The notes beneath the pieces are model-generated. The model was not told the DNA's origin. It searched no databases and saw nothing but the letters and a program-made list of their open reading frames with translations. The position numbers and the translations under genes were made by a program. From Branchiostoma floridae (Eukaryota > Chordata > Leptocardii > Amphioxiformes > Branchiostomatidae): a stretch of DNA of 64,000 bases. The DNA lies in the NCBI RefSeq assembly GCF_000003815.2, contig NC_049991.1, forward strand, positions 4,775,034-4,839,033, in the 5' to 3' direction. Positions 1 through 11,410 of the stretch are shown here, piece by piece (position 1 is the stretch's first letter; the number at the start of each line of letters is the position of its first letter).

Positions 1-871
1 CTAGCCTCAGGGAAAAGAAGGGGGTTGCAGGCGGGTCACCAGTCATGCGCAGCACTGGCGTCTCATTTCGTCGATGTTCTGTTTATCTTAGTATACGTGT
101 CTTTTATAACTGCCCTGAATGAGTGTTCGTGTAGCCTAATATGGGTCTTGATGGCAGTGCACCTTTGGAATTTACCTGCAGCCACGTGGGCTCATTTCTG
201 TACCACTCAGGTCAGTAACATCGGCTTTATCTTATTCAAAGACATGTGATGAAAGGTTTCGTTCACTTTTACTTTATCGTTTTTTATAGCTGGAGTGTAC
301 ACTCAGGTCGAAGCTTGACCTGCTTTTTAGGCAGTCCTGGACTTACGTTTAGAAAACAATAACAATACAGTAATGACACATTTCTATCACAACATTTAAA
401 CTATGAAATCGTATTACTAAGCAAGTTAACTGTAAGTCAATTTGCGCTTAAATGTTTCCATTATGGTGAATAAATGTAGTACTCCCTGTCGGACTCATAT
501 AATGGGTTAGAAACGTCTGGGATTTTCGGGAGGAGGCTTACTGGGTATTATGTGCTGTTTTATGAGTGTATACAAGTTTTGTATGTATTCCCGGTCTCTA
601 ACAATCCCCAACCCGTTAAAAAAGTAAGTCATGGTAAAAAAAAAAACAAATAAGAAGACAGATACCGAAAGCCTAATTATAAGAAATGCCCTGAACTGTG
701 GACCAATGAGAATAACTACCCCCGCGTGAGTTGTTATATAGATTTATATTGACTGTTGGAGCACATGCTAGGCTAGTCATAGTTATTCTGCACCAGATCA
801 GGACAGAGAAAATTGATATATATATTTTTTTTAATCTGAGTGAACTTCTGAACTCGCAACTGTAAAAGACA

Positions 872-2692
872 ACCTGTACTATCCTAAATGTGCTCTATCC
901 CAAAAGCGCTTTTAGGATAGAAGCACTTCTGGGATAAGCCTGCATCCTAAATGTGCTTCTATTCTAAAAGCGCTCTAAACCAGAGCGCATCCTGGATATC
1001 CCAGATGCGCTTCTTTGTCGCCGTCAGTCATGGTGATTGACAGGACCGTAAGCGGCGATTGTTTCCATATTTGGTTCGACCTCGCGAGACGTCGCGACAG
1101 TCTACTTGCGATAATTGCGCTGAATGCTGGCTGATGTGCGAATTCCACCATCTAGAGTCATTTATTCAAGACATCTTGTTTCTGAAATAAAAGCATGGAG
1201 GGACTGAATGTGATGATATATATCTGCAACAGTCTTTTTAGTTAGTGATGAAATTTCTCAAAGCCCTGTCGTACTGTATAGTAGCTTTTATTTCTCCTTC
1301 ATGGATATGAAAAGAAAAGATGACACATCTTCTAATGGAAGTTATCTTTATTGCAAGTTAATGCACAGAGGTAATCATACACTGCTGAATACAATATGTA
1401 TACAGTATACACAGATAATGGGACATTTATCAAACTTAATTCCATGCAGATTAAACACTATTTTGTCCTTTTGATTCTCACTATATTATTTTCATCAATC
1501 TAAATGTGCATGGAAGACACAAAAAGCAATTCTCAACAGTGCATCCCAAGATGTACTACAAAATGTACCNNNNNNNNNNNNNNNNNNNNNNNNNNNNNNN
1601 NNNNNNNNNNNNNNNNNNNNNNNNNNNNNNNNNNNNNNNNNNNNNNNNNNNNNNNNNNNNNNNNNNNNNNNNNNNNNNNNNNNNNNNNNNNNNNNNNNNN
1701 NNNNNNNNNNNNNNNNNNNNNNNNNNNNNNNNNNNNNNNNNNNNNNNNNNNNNNNNNNNNNNNNNNNNNNNNNNNNNNNNNNNNNNNNNNNNNNNNNNNN
1801 NNNNNNNNNNNNNNNNNNNNNNNNNNNNNNNNNNNNNNNNNNNNNNAGAAGCGCTTTTGGGATAGAAGCACATTTGGGATAGATCTGCATCCAAAATTTG
1901 CGTCTATCCTAAACGCGCTTCTAGGATATCCAGAACACGTCGAAAGCGAAGAAGCGCATTCTGGATATCCTGAATGCGCTCCTGTCGTAGGCGGCCGACA
2001 TCTGTCTTCTCCTGTGCAGGTTGACTTTGTTAATGGTTTGCTGAATTTCAGCTTCTGGTTTTGTTTCGAACTATCGAACCGGAGATAGCGATACTACCTC
2101 GGTGTGTTGGGTCCATGCAGTCAACACGTCACGAGAAAATGGCAGCGGTCACTTCTGGCGATTGTTTACACCAAAGTTTCCATTTAGTTCGACCTCGCGA
2201 CACCTGCCGTAATCTACGCGATGGAAATACGCAGTTTATAAAGCAAGCGCTGAACCTAGATTTTACGTGATTATGTGAGGGTTAGATTGGGCCACGGAGT
2301 CCCCATAAATGATTTGGTTTATGCAAACTACGTTGATTTGGTGTAAGTATATGCGATCTTCTATCACAATCAAACCCGGAAGTGACCTCGTGGGAGAACA
2401 AAGATGGCGGCCTCAGGTTCACTACGAAAAATCACATACAAGATAGTCTCCGCCTCCTAAGACACTAAGCTCCTCCCACAAGTGCACGTTCTGGATAAAC
2501 ACGCTGGCTTATCCTGAATGCGCTCCGACAGAAGCGCATTCAGGATATCCAGAATGCGCTCCTCGCTTGCGACGTGTTCTGGATATCCCAGAAGCGCTTT
2601 TAGGATAGAAGCACATTTTGGATGCCGGTCTATCCTAAAAGCGCTTCTATCCTAAAAGCGCTTTTAGGATAAACGACATTCTAGGATGTAAC
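872..2692. mobile_element. Palindrome-rich inverted-repeat element inserted in array copy 1
   Basis: Blocks built from GGATATCC, GAAGCGC and TATCCTAAAAGCGCTT motifs occur at about 880-1012, 1847-1990 and 2478-2690. The first block is largely the reverse complement of the last. Between the blocks lie two related segments (about 1020-1140 and 2100-2260, sharing the 'GTTCGACCTCGCGA' text), so the element looks internally duplicated. Array copies 2 and 3 lack it and read straight through at 5064-5075 and 6520-6530, so they act as empty sites. A 3-bp ACA at 869-871 and 2693-2695 may be the target duplication. The superfamily is not identified, and part of the element is hidden by the assembly gap. 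Confidence 0.65.
1570..1846. other. Assembly gap (N run)
   Basis: Unknown bases. Open frames that run through this stretch are artefacts of the Ns and are not annotated. Confidence 1.
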
Positions 2693-2982
2693 ACAGCCAT
2701 TCAAAACCCAAACACTTGCCTGGAGGCTAGGTGGTGACGGTTACAGGCATGGAGTGCGGCATAGTTGTGGTCAGGACATTACTAAGTGTTTAGCGTACAT
2801 AGGCCCAGACCTATCTTGCCGAAACCATAATGTTACTTTGTACAGTACAGTTTGGTGAATTTCAGACATAACCACGTGGTAACCTGTAGGTTCAGAACAA
2901 GTCCAGGGTCAGCTTCAGGGACGAACCTTTCGGGTTGATTGCCATGTCAAGCCAAGAGCTAAGAACAATGGCGTTACAACTA

Positions 2983-3192
2983 CTGTAAATGCATTTAAGT
3001 TTGCTCGGATTTAATTTCACGGTATAGCGGGAAAAGGACTGTTCGCGGTGGTTTTATGTTCGCGGTAGCACCTTGCATTGTAGTCTCTAGCTGTATGGAG
3101 ACAATGTTCGCGGTGGTTTTAAGTTTACCGTAAATTTGCCACACGAAAACCGCGAACATAAAACCATCACCAAAATTTCTGCATTTACAGTA
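2983..3192. mobile_element. Foldback MITE, array copy 1
   Basis: The ends are TACTGTAAATGCA and its complement TGCATTTACAGTA. The subterminal arms ('GTTCGCGGTGG...' and '...ACCGCGAACATAAAACC') are also inverted. A related, shorter copy sits at the same place in array copy 2 (about 5352-5560). Array copy 3 has no such sequence (about 6800-6825), giving a natural empty site. It has no coding capacity. Confidence 0.75.
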
Positions 3193-4028
3193 TTAGACAA
3201 CTATGACGGATTCGGCCAAGCGCACGCGCAGCTTGAGTAGTATTAAACCTGAGGGCGAAACTGTTCGGATTAAAGACCTTGTTGGGCGAAGAACAGTTAC
3301 GGTAAGACTCGACCCGGCTATCAGATAGAGGTATAGAAAACGCCTGAGACAGGCCACTGAGCAAGAGTCAAAGCAGTGACAGCAGTTGCATGTGTTTTTG
3401 TATGTAAACAACACGACTTAAGATGCTGTGGATGGATATTGAAGTCAAGTTCAATAATGGGCCTCCTCGTGGTCTCCCACGGTATTGCAGCGGGTTGTGT
3501 CTCTCTGTAAGTGTATTTGTTTGTTTGTATGTTATCAGCATACTCGAGAAGCTGTGGGTGGATCCTAATGATATTTGGTAGGTGAGCTCGAGCCCCGAAA
3601 ACGACTGTCACATTCGAAAATGTTTTATGGCACTGGAGCGGAACGTCATTGAAGTTTGAGGTATAATTATCTGGAAGAGCTATGTCCATGTAACATTATG
3701 AGTGGTGGATAGCACTCGGGGACATTGCCCCATATCGATTTGTTTGAAAACTGCAGCAGCTGATTATGTGACATAATTTGAAACAGAGTTACTGATGAAG
3801 AGGTAATCAGATCTTCGCCATGTGTATTTGGCAAACAATGAGGATCTAATTTGCATATTTAATAAGGGAATGTTGTTTTGAAAAATAGCCTAAATTGTAT
3901 GTTTAATTGGATATCTAGGCAGAACTTCAATTAGATATTCTGCACATGTACCAACACCAGTGAAAGAAAAACTATTGATGGTAAAATGGAGTGTCATTCA
4001 GGTCTGGTTCAGTATATTGGAAATACTG

Positions 4029-4154
4029 AAACTGTGTGTGTGTGTGTGCGGTATGTGTGTATGTGTGTGTGTTTGTCGGTGGTATTTTTGCGTGTATGTG
4101 TGCGTTTGCAATTGTGTGTGTGCGGTATGTGGGTATATATGTGTGTGTGCGTGT

Positions 4155-4185
<31 letters not shown>

Positions 4186-4192
4186 GTACGTC
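4029..4192. repeat. (GT)n microsatellite
   Basis: An imperfect GT/TGTG tract with interruptions, in array copy 1 between the shared blocks. Open frames on both strands here (Cys/Val-rich on +, His/Thr-rich on -) are translations of the repeat. Confidence 0.95.
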
Positions 4193-5351
4193 GTGTACAC
4201 GGTACCGATACTTAGTAAGACCCTTCAAATGACCAAATGTCAGATTAAGATCCATTCGCGACTTCTTCAGGTACATGACGGCAAATATTTGATGAAGGTA
4301 GTTAGACTGGATAATGCCCTACCTGGGTCAGGTTCAAACCTATCCTAATGGAAAGAAAGGGGTTGTGAGGAGGTCACCAATCATGCGCAGAACTGGCGTT
4401 TTATTTCGCCGATGTTCTGTTTATTTTAGCAAGCGTGTCTTTTATAACTGCCATCAATTAGTGTCCGTGTAGCCTAATATTGGCCTTGATGCCAATTCAC
4501 CTGAATTTACCTGCAGCCACGTAGGTTCATTTCTGTACCACTCAGGTCAGTAACACTGGCTATATCGTATAAACAGACATGTGATCATAGGTTTTCTTCA
4601 ATTTTACTTTATCATTTTTTATACCAGGAGTGTACACTCAGGTCGAAGCTTGACACGTACTTTTTAAGCAGTCATGGAGTTACATTTAAAAAACAAAAAC
4701 AATACAGTAATGACACATTTCTATAACAACATAAACCACGAAATCGTATTACTAAGCAAGTTAACTACAAAATCAATTTGCGCTCAAATTTTTCTATTAT
4801 GGTGTATTAATGTAGTACTCCCTCTAAGACTCATAGAATGGGTTAGAAACGTCTTACCTTTTCGGAAGAAAGCTTACTGGGTATTATGTGCTGTTCTGTG
4901 AGTATTTATATGTATTCCCGGTTTCTTGCAATCCCCTACCAGTTAAAGAAAGGAGTTCATTGTAAAAACACATGCTAGGCTAGCCATTGATATCCCACAC
5001 CAGAACAGGAAAGAGAAAGTTGATCTTTTTTTTAAAAATCAGAGTGAACTTCTGAACTCGTAACTGTAAAAGTAAGCCATTCAAAACCCAACCACTTGCC
5101 TGGAGGCTAGGTGGTGACGGTTACACGCATGGAGTGCGGCATAGTTGTGGTCAGGACATTCCTGGGTGTTTAGCGTACATAGGTCTATCTTGCTGAAACA
5201 ATCATCATGTTACTTTGTACAGTACAAATTGGTGAATTTCAGACCTGACCACGTGGTAACCTGTAGGTTCAGAACAAGTCCAGGGTCAGCTTCAGGGACG
5301 AACCTTTCGGGTTAATTTGCCATGTCAAGCTAAGCGCTAAGAACAGTGGCG

Positions 5352-5560
5352 TTAGATCAACTGTTTGCGGCGATTTAATTTCGCGGTAGCGGGAAAAGGA
5401 CTGTTTGCGTCAGTTTCAAGTTTGCGGTAGCATTGTGTCTATGCACTGTAGTCTCTTACTGCCATGGAAACAATGTTCGCGGTGGTTTTAAGTTTGCGGT
5501 AAATTAGCAACGCGAAAACCGCAAACATAAAACCATCACCGAAATTTCTGCATTTACAGA
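5352..5560. mobile_element. Foldback MITE, array copy 2
   Basis: Diverged counterpart of the foldback at 2983-3192, with the same inner arms ('GTTTGCG..' and '..AACCGCAAACATAAAACC') and the right end 'GCATTTACAGA'. The left terminal arm is eroded. Its presence at the same array position suggests that copies 1 and 2 inherited one insertion. Confidence 0.65.
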
Positions 5561-7604
5561 ATTAGCCAATTATGACGTATTCAGCCAAGCGCACGCGAAG
5601 CTTGAGTAGTGGCAAGCCTGAGGGCGGTTCATGACCAAGCCTCAGGGAAAAGAAGGGAGTAACAAGAAAGTCGCCAGTCATGCGCAGCACTGGCGTCTCT
5701 TTTTGTCGATGTTTTGTTTATCTTAGCATACGTGTCTTTTATAACTGCACTCAATGAGTGTTCATGTAGCCTATAATGGGTCTCGATGCAAGTTTACCTG
5801 TGGAATTTACCTGCAGCCTCGTAGATTCATTTCTGCACCACTCAGGTCAGTAACACTGGCTTCATCTTATTCACAGAGATGAGATCAAAGGATTTTTTCA
5901 CTTTTACATTATCATTTTTTATACCAGGAGTGTGCATTCAGGTCGAAGCTTGACATGCGTTTTAGGCAGTCATGGACTTACACTTAAAAAAACAATAACA
6001 ATACAGTAATGACACATTTCTATAACAGCATAAACTATGAAATTGTATTACTAAGGAAGTTCACTATAGGTCAATTGGCACAGAAATGTTTGTATTTATA
6101 GTGTACTCCCACACGGACTCATGGAATGGGTTACAAACGTCTGGGCTTTTCGGGAGGGGGCTTACTGTGTATTATCTGCTGTTCTATGAGTATGTATATG
6201 TAAGTTTGATATGTATTCCCGGTTTATAACAATCCCCTAAAAATGAAAAATTTAGGGCCCAACTGTAAAGCGGTGTGGTTACACTGAGTTGGGTTCTTCT
6301 GGCTAAAGAACACAGAATAAAAATGAATAAAGAAATAAGACGGTCGATTCCCGGCAGGCTAAATATAGAATGACTACCCCCACTTGAGTATTACTAGAGA
6401 GGTTTACAATAGAGCACATGCTAGGCTAGCAATTGGTATCCCACACCAGAACAGGACAGAGAAATTGATCTTTTTTTGGGGTAAAATCTGAGTGAACTTC
6501 TGAACTCGCGACTGCAGTAGAGACAGCCATTCAAAACCCAACCACTTGCCTGGAGGCTAGGTGGTGACTGTTACAGGCATGGAGTGCGGTATAGTTGTGG
6601 TTAGGACATTCCTGGGTGTTTAGCGTACATATGCCCAGACCTATCTTGCCTAAACCATCATAGTGCTGAGAATAGCATAGTTTGATGAATTTCAGACATG
6701 ATCACGTGGTATTCTGTAGGTTCAGAACAAGTCCAGGGTCAGCCGTTCAGGGACAAATCTTTGGGGTTAATTGCCATGTCATGCCAAGAGCTAAGAACAG
6801 TGGCGTTTGAACTATCAACCAATTATGACGGATTCAGCCAAGCGCACGCGCAGCTTGAGTAGTGTTAAGCCTGAGGGCGAAACTGTTCGGATTAAAGACC
6901 TTGTCGGGCGAAGAACAGTTACAGTAAGACTCGACCCGGCTATCAGATAGAGGTATACAAAACGCCTGATACAGACCACTGAGCAAGAAACAAAGCAGTG
7001 ACTACAGTCGCTTGTGTTTTTGTATGTTTTTAAGTCATGTTCTTAAAACAACATAACTTAAGATGCTGTGAATGGATCTTGAAGTTCACGTTCGTTAATG
7101 GGCATCCTGGTCTCCCACGGTATTGCAGCGGGTTGTGTCTGTCTGTAAGTATGTGTGTTTTTAGTATGTTATCAGCATAATCGACAAGATGTGGGTGGGT
7201 CTTAATGATATTTCGTAGGTGAGCTCGAGCCGGGAAAACGAATGTCACATTCGAAAATGTTTTTATGGCACTGGAGCGGAACGTCATTAAAGTTTGAGGT
7301 GTAATTATCTGGAAGAGCTATGTCCACGACATTTTGAGTGGTGGATAGCTCTTGGGAGGTTTGTTTCATAGCGACTTGTTTGAAAACTGCAGCAGCCAAT
7401 TTTTATGTGACAGAATTTGAAACAGAGTTACTCATGAAGAGGTAAACAGATCGTCGTAATGTGTATTTGGCAAATAATGAGGATCTAACTTATATAACTA
7501 ACAACTTAAAAGAAATGTTGTCAACCAAACAAGAACCTAACTTGCATATTTGATGAGAAAATAATAGTAAAATTCCCATTTGGTAAATGATGTGACATGT
7601 CTAA

Positions 7605-7850
7605 AGGTGCACTCTCACTGCACTTGCATCACGCTTGCGTCTCTGAGGGGTTCAAATGGTACTCAACTGAGGGGATAAAGAACAAATTTTCTTACTTTTG
7701 TGTATTTTGTCGTCTTCTAAGTCATACTTTTAGATATTACGCAATAGTAATATCTTAATTATAAAACTCGGAGAAAATAACAAAAAAGGGACGCATTGAG
7801 CGAATCCCACAGTGACGCAAGCTTGACGCAAGTGCAGTGAGAGTGCGCCT
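7605..7850. mobile_element. Harbinger-like MITE with TAA target duplication
   Basis: A 246-bp element whose terminal inverted repeats begin AGGTGCACTCTCACTGCACTT and extend for about 40 bp. It is flanked by TAA at 7602-7604 and 7851-7853. A 3-bp TWA duplication is typical of PIF/Harbinger elements. It has no open frame of note. The same TIR family recurs at 18408-18652. Confidence 0.8.
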
Positions 7851-8059
7851 TAAGTTAGAGGTGCAAGTGTACATAGCTATGTATAGAGTCACTAAGAGAA
7901 AGTGTATTCATAATTTCATTTATCTTGAGTCTTCACACATATAATCAAGATCCTTTTGATGGATAAGTATAGACGTCTGACATTTAGTATGTCGGTTAAA
8001 GAGGTTTAAAACACCTTAGCCACACTGCTAACACTATAATTAAAAAAAAAAAAACTTAA

Positions 8060-8340
8060 AGTTGTCCGTACATCTGTGCAGATGCTTAGGGGTGGCGGCC
8101 ATCTCCATTTCGAGTAGCCCTTGGGCCACACATTTGTACAAGCCACTACAGCAAGAGGCTAGTCCGCTGGTAATGATGTGTGTTTAACTTCCATACTCTT
8201 CCTTATTAGTGCTGAGTGCTAAATATAGAAAGCAGCATGTACCACTTTTAAAGTCTTTAGTATGACTCGGCCTGGGATCGAACTCACGACCTACCGAATG
8301 CAAGGCGCACACTCTTCTCACTCGGCCATTGCACCGGTCC
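8060..8340 (-). mobile_element. tRNA-derived SINE
   Basis: Read on the - strand, the head (from 8340) holds a pol III A box (TGGCCGAGTGAG, 8317-8328) and a B box (AGTTCGATCCC, 8274-8284) at tRNA spacing. A body without coding capacity follows, to about 8060. A functional tRNA is unlikely because the sequence continues into a long tail and no acceptor stem closes the head. The exact 3' end is uncertain. Confidence 0.65.
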
Positions 8341-8654
8341 ATAACACTACAATTCCTCCCTGAGAATTGTGCCCTACGGGCTCCTGTTTGCATTATCAAT
8401 GATGAAATGTTGCAATGAAGCATACGACTTTCACAGTGTTTTTTTTGTAACTTGGAAATAGAAGGATGTCAATTTAGTAATGTTATGCTTATGACCTTGT
8501 TTGCATAATCAAAAATATGAGACAAGAAATTTACAAAAATTCCGAAATATCTCACGTAGGTATGAAGTCTCCCTTCTCTTGTTATTGATTAAATGCCGAC
8601 TAAGGAACTCAAGACCTAAGTTTGTACATATATTTTCAATCATGAATCTTTACC

Positions 8655-9002
8655 GGATATAGGAGAATTATTTTTACACAACCAGCAGGTACTTACATTG
8701 CTTACGTTTCGATGTCTCTTATACACCTTCGTCAGAGCTTCTAACTGGAATTTTGCTTCTCACCGCTAAATGTAGCCTTTGTAGGTGGCGGTGAGAAAAC
8801 AATCCTAAACGTGGCTAAGCTTGTATCCCCCCTCGTCTCGGTTCATCACTGGGGTTGACTTTCTTATCCAGATCGCCTCCTTAGCTTGTTCCACCGTGCC
8901 CGCCTGTTGACTTCCCTGTCTATGATGAAGGTGTCTGAGAGACATTGAAACGTAAGCAATGTAAGCACCTGCTTGTTATGTAAAAATAATTCTGCTATAT
9001 CC
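8655..9002. mobile_element. Foldback MITE with about 90-bp inverted ends
   Basis: The left arm (from GGATATAGGAGAATTATTTT at 8655) and the right arm (ending ..ATAATTCTGCTATATCC at 9002) are inverted copies over about 90 bp, including 'CTTACATTGCTTACGTTTC' and the 'ACACCTTC' text. The centre is short and non-coding. No clear target duplication is visible. Confidence 0.8.
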
Positions 9003-9255
9003 TATACTCTACCAACCGGATGAAACTATTTTCGAATGAATCTTTACCATATGTAATATACCTAGACTTATACCTTCACTTGCATTTAACCTTCACTAAT
9101 ATATAAAATCCTCATGTGAATCATTGCATCTTTACGGCCCAAAACTCATCACATCAAAAATGTTTGTTTAGATTTTTTGACTGCTTGAGACACTTCGATA
9201 TCTTTTGTAACAAGTCTATATTCGCACTGCAATACAAATTGTAAAATGTGGTAGT

Positions 9256-9710
9256 TATGGCTGGGTATCGGTACGGTGTACCGGTACAAAACCGTTTTTT
9301 CTTATTGGACCGGTCCGGAAAAACCGGACCTGAAAAAAATTAGGTGAATCGGATGTTGGACCTATTGGACAATGAACATATTATATGATCAGGCATTCTC
9401 ACGTTTCGGGGCTTACCTGTCGAAGAAAATAACAAGGGCGAAGCAGAGTAGGGTCTATAGTCATCTCTACCAAGTTTTACAGTAAATCGTACAGAGGCAG
9501 TTAGCCTAGTAGGACTTTGAAATGCCAGTGGGAGTCAAATACTCCCCGAAACAGATTTCTTGTAGCAAAATGGACCATTGTGTTGAGTATCGTCCATTCA
9601 TAAGTTTTCCCATACTGAATCAGGTCCAGCTTCAGGTCCGGACCTGGAGCTGATCCTCTGGACCTAAACCGGACCTGGACCTGAATTTTCTGTACCGGTA
9701 CCCACCCCTA
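9256..9710. mobile_element. hAT-like non-autonomous element
   Basis: A 455-bp element rich in GGACC/GGTCC and ACCGGTAC palindromes. The ends are TATGGCTGGGTATCGGTAC and, on the other strand, TAGGGGTGGGTACCGGTAC. The 8-bp flanks GTGGTAGT (9248-9255) and GTGGTAAT (9711-9718) differ at one base, as expected for an aged 8-bp hAT target duplication. There is no transposase. Confidence 0.75.
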
Positions 9711-10071
9711 GTGGTAATGTATATCGAAGAAAAAGAAAATTAATTTTTCTAAAGTCACAAAAGTTGCCTACTTCTGGTATCCGCCATATACTAACAAGAC
9801 GACAACTCAAACTTTGTAAGGATTCGTCTAATTGTAGTGTTATGTATAAATATTATACATCTGTTATAAATTTCAAGCACTTTAGTTTACACTTTAAGAT
9901 TTACAGCTCCTCAAAATTGGGCAAAAATCAAACTTCTATCAAGCATATATTATATTGTTCTAAGACTGCCCATGGATTGAAATGTATCTTTGCATCGACT
10001 TCACATCTACTTTCTACAGTCTTAAATAGTTTCTTCGTTAAAGAACCTTCATTTAAAATTAACTATTCAGT

Positions 10072-10205
10072 AAAAGTTTCGACGACCGTTTGTCGCCTTC
10101 ATCAGTACAAAATGAAAGAAATACTATCGGTGCTAACGTTATATGGTAGTATTTATTTCATTTTTTACTGATGAAGGCGACAGATGGTCGTCTCAAAAGT
10201 TTTCT
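10072..10205. mobile_element. Short foldback sequence
   Basis: The arms 'AAAAGTTTCGACGACC...CGCCTTCATCAGTA' and their complement pair around a short AT-rich loop near 10130. Weaker inverted similarity continues outward (about 10030-10055 with 10209-10238). A direct repeat ATCTACTTTCTACA flanks the structure (10008 and 10246). An open frame over it (9764-10171) has no recognisable domain and is not called. Confidence 0.55.
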
Positions 10206-10984
10206 GACGAGTTAAAGAAGGTGGTGCAACGAAGAAGACTGATCAATCTACTTTCTACAAGTTTAGGCAACAGGTCTAACTCTATATGATTCGTTACGAT
10301 AAAGCATATGTCAGTGATTGGGTCCTAAAGTCGGTCAATTTCCATGTTGTTGACATGCAAAACTCAATGGAATGGCCACTAAACTGGCTTGGGCTGTTGC
10401 TATGGCAACAATGAGTTTGATCGGAAAGAAAGCTATTTGGATGGGTTGTTGGCCAATACTGTGCAAAATTATGAGCCTAATCGATATTTTGACACTGAGC
10501 AATTTTTGTTTGACCCGAACAGTTTTGCCATGCGGTTGTCCTCAGAAGGAATTTTCACGACGTGTGACATGCAGAAGCAGTACGTATAATAGAGTCTAAA
10601 TACAGTAATCTGATTTACCTTTTTGTCAAAGTATGTAGTACTTGAGTCTTTTCCCCTTCTTTATTTTGAGGCAGGTGGTCCGGTGTGTTGGGTATCATAT
10701 TGACCTTTTTTTTTTCTCTTCGCCAATATATATTATGTTAATTAGTTCATGACCCTTGACCTCGGGGACGCAGCACCGCCATCTTGCCCCATTGTGAAGC
10801 GTTGCAAGAGATCACATTAAATAGCACTCGTTGAAATTCGCCGGCTCGAGTTCTCGTTATTGTCCGTAAACTGGCGTGGTTAAAGTGGAGCGAGGTCGTC
10901 TGCGCAGTCGAAATGTTCTAGGACTATGCTGATCGTTCACTGGTTGTCTTTTGTTTTGTTACAGGAAAACATTAATGGATACAA

Positions 10985-11165
10985 TGTTAATGACAATATA
11001 GTATATCCTTGTTTGATCCCAATGTGAATTTTCAAAGGGTCCGTCAATGCATTGTTATGTACGACTTTGCATTCAAAATTATAATACAAGGGTTTGATGC
11101 TGTTCACAATTTTGGTGGGGATGCAACTGAACACCGTATGCATAAAATGAAACATTTTAGGGTAC
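10985..11165 (-). pseudogene. Reverse transcriptase fragment (LINE remnant)
   Basis: On the - strand a short peptide resembles the RT region around the 'G(V/I)KQG..LS..L' box (here GIKQGYTILSLTLYP), preceded by an 'NFECKVVHNN' segment typical of the stretch before it. It is only about 60 residues and is flanked by unrelated sequence, so it is a dead fragment. Confidence 0.5.
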
Positions 11166-11177
11166 AATCTCTGGGTT

Positions 11178-11400
11178 GCCCTTTTGTATAATGAAATGGA
11201 ACAAGCTCCCTCTTGAAACACAAAGTCTGATGAAGATCAAGACATTTAAATGCCAATTGACTTGTAGTTAACTTATTTCATAGTTTATGTTGTTACAGAA
11301 ATGTGTCGTTACTGTTTTTGTTTTTAAAATGTTTGTCCAGGACTGCCTGAAGAGCAGGTCTAGCTTCGACCTGGTACACTCCTGGTCAAACAAATAAAGT
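11178..11400 (+). mobile_element. LINE 3' end with terminal stem-loop
   Basis: A short C-terminal coding remnant (WNKLPLETQSLMKIKTFK, about 11192-11245) precedes a 3' UTR with nested stems: CCAGGA/TCCTGG (11337-11342 with 11380-11385) and CAGGTC/GACCTG (11355-11360 with 11368-11373). It ends in AAACAAATAAAGT. Reverse-oriented copies of the same tail are in the three units of the 1-7560 array. Confidence 0.65.
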
Positions 11401-11410
11401 GGTAATGAAA

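Larger units (their letters stand above)
1..7560. repeat. Three-copy tandem array of a complex unit
   Basis: Three diverged copies of one unit lie head to tail: about 1-4330, 4331-5634 and 5635-7560. Each starts with the same text (the AGCCTCAGGGAAAAG region at 3, near 4335 in degraded form, and 5639). Each then has a reverse-oriented LINE 3' tail (about 265-365, 4590-4700, 5885-5990). A shared block follows (2695-2990, 5075-5345, 6525-6800), and then the segment with the 'CAAGCGCACGCG' text (3216, 5587, 6840). The final part (3200-3780 and 6830-7450) is missing from the middle copy, which ends abruptly at about 5630. No gene is seen here; open frames in the array are short and not conserved between copies. 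Confidence 0.8.

Noticed and set aside
1495-2088. Open frames of 110-194 codons around 1500-2090 on both strands
   Set aside because: They exist only because the N gap contains no stops; the real sequence on each side has no coding signal.
3960-4348. Cys/Val-rich and His/Thr-rich frames
   Set aside because: Translations of the (GT)n tract.
8265-8345. tRNA gene on the - strand
   Set aside because: Same reason: a tRNA-like head continuous with a SINE body.
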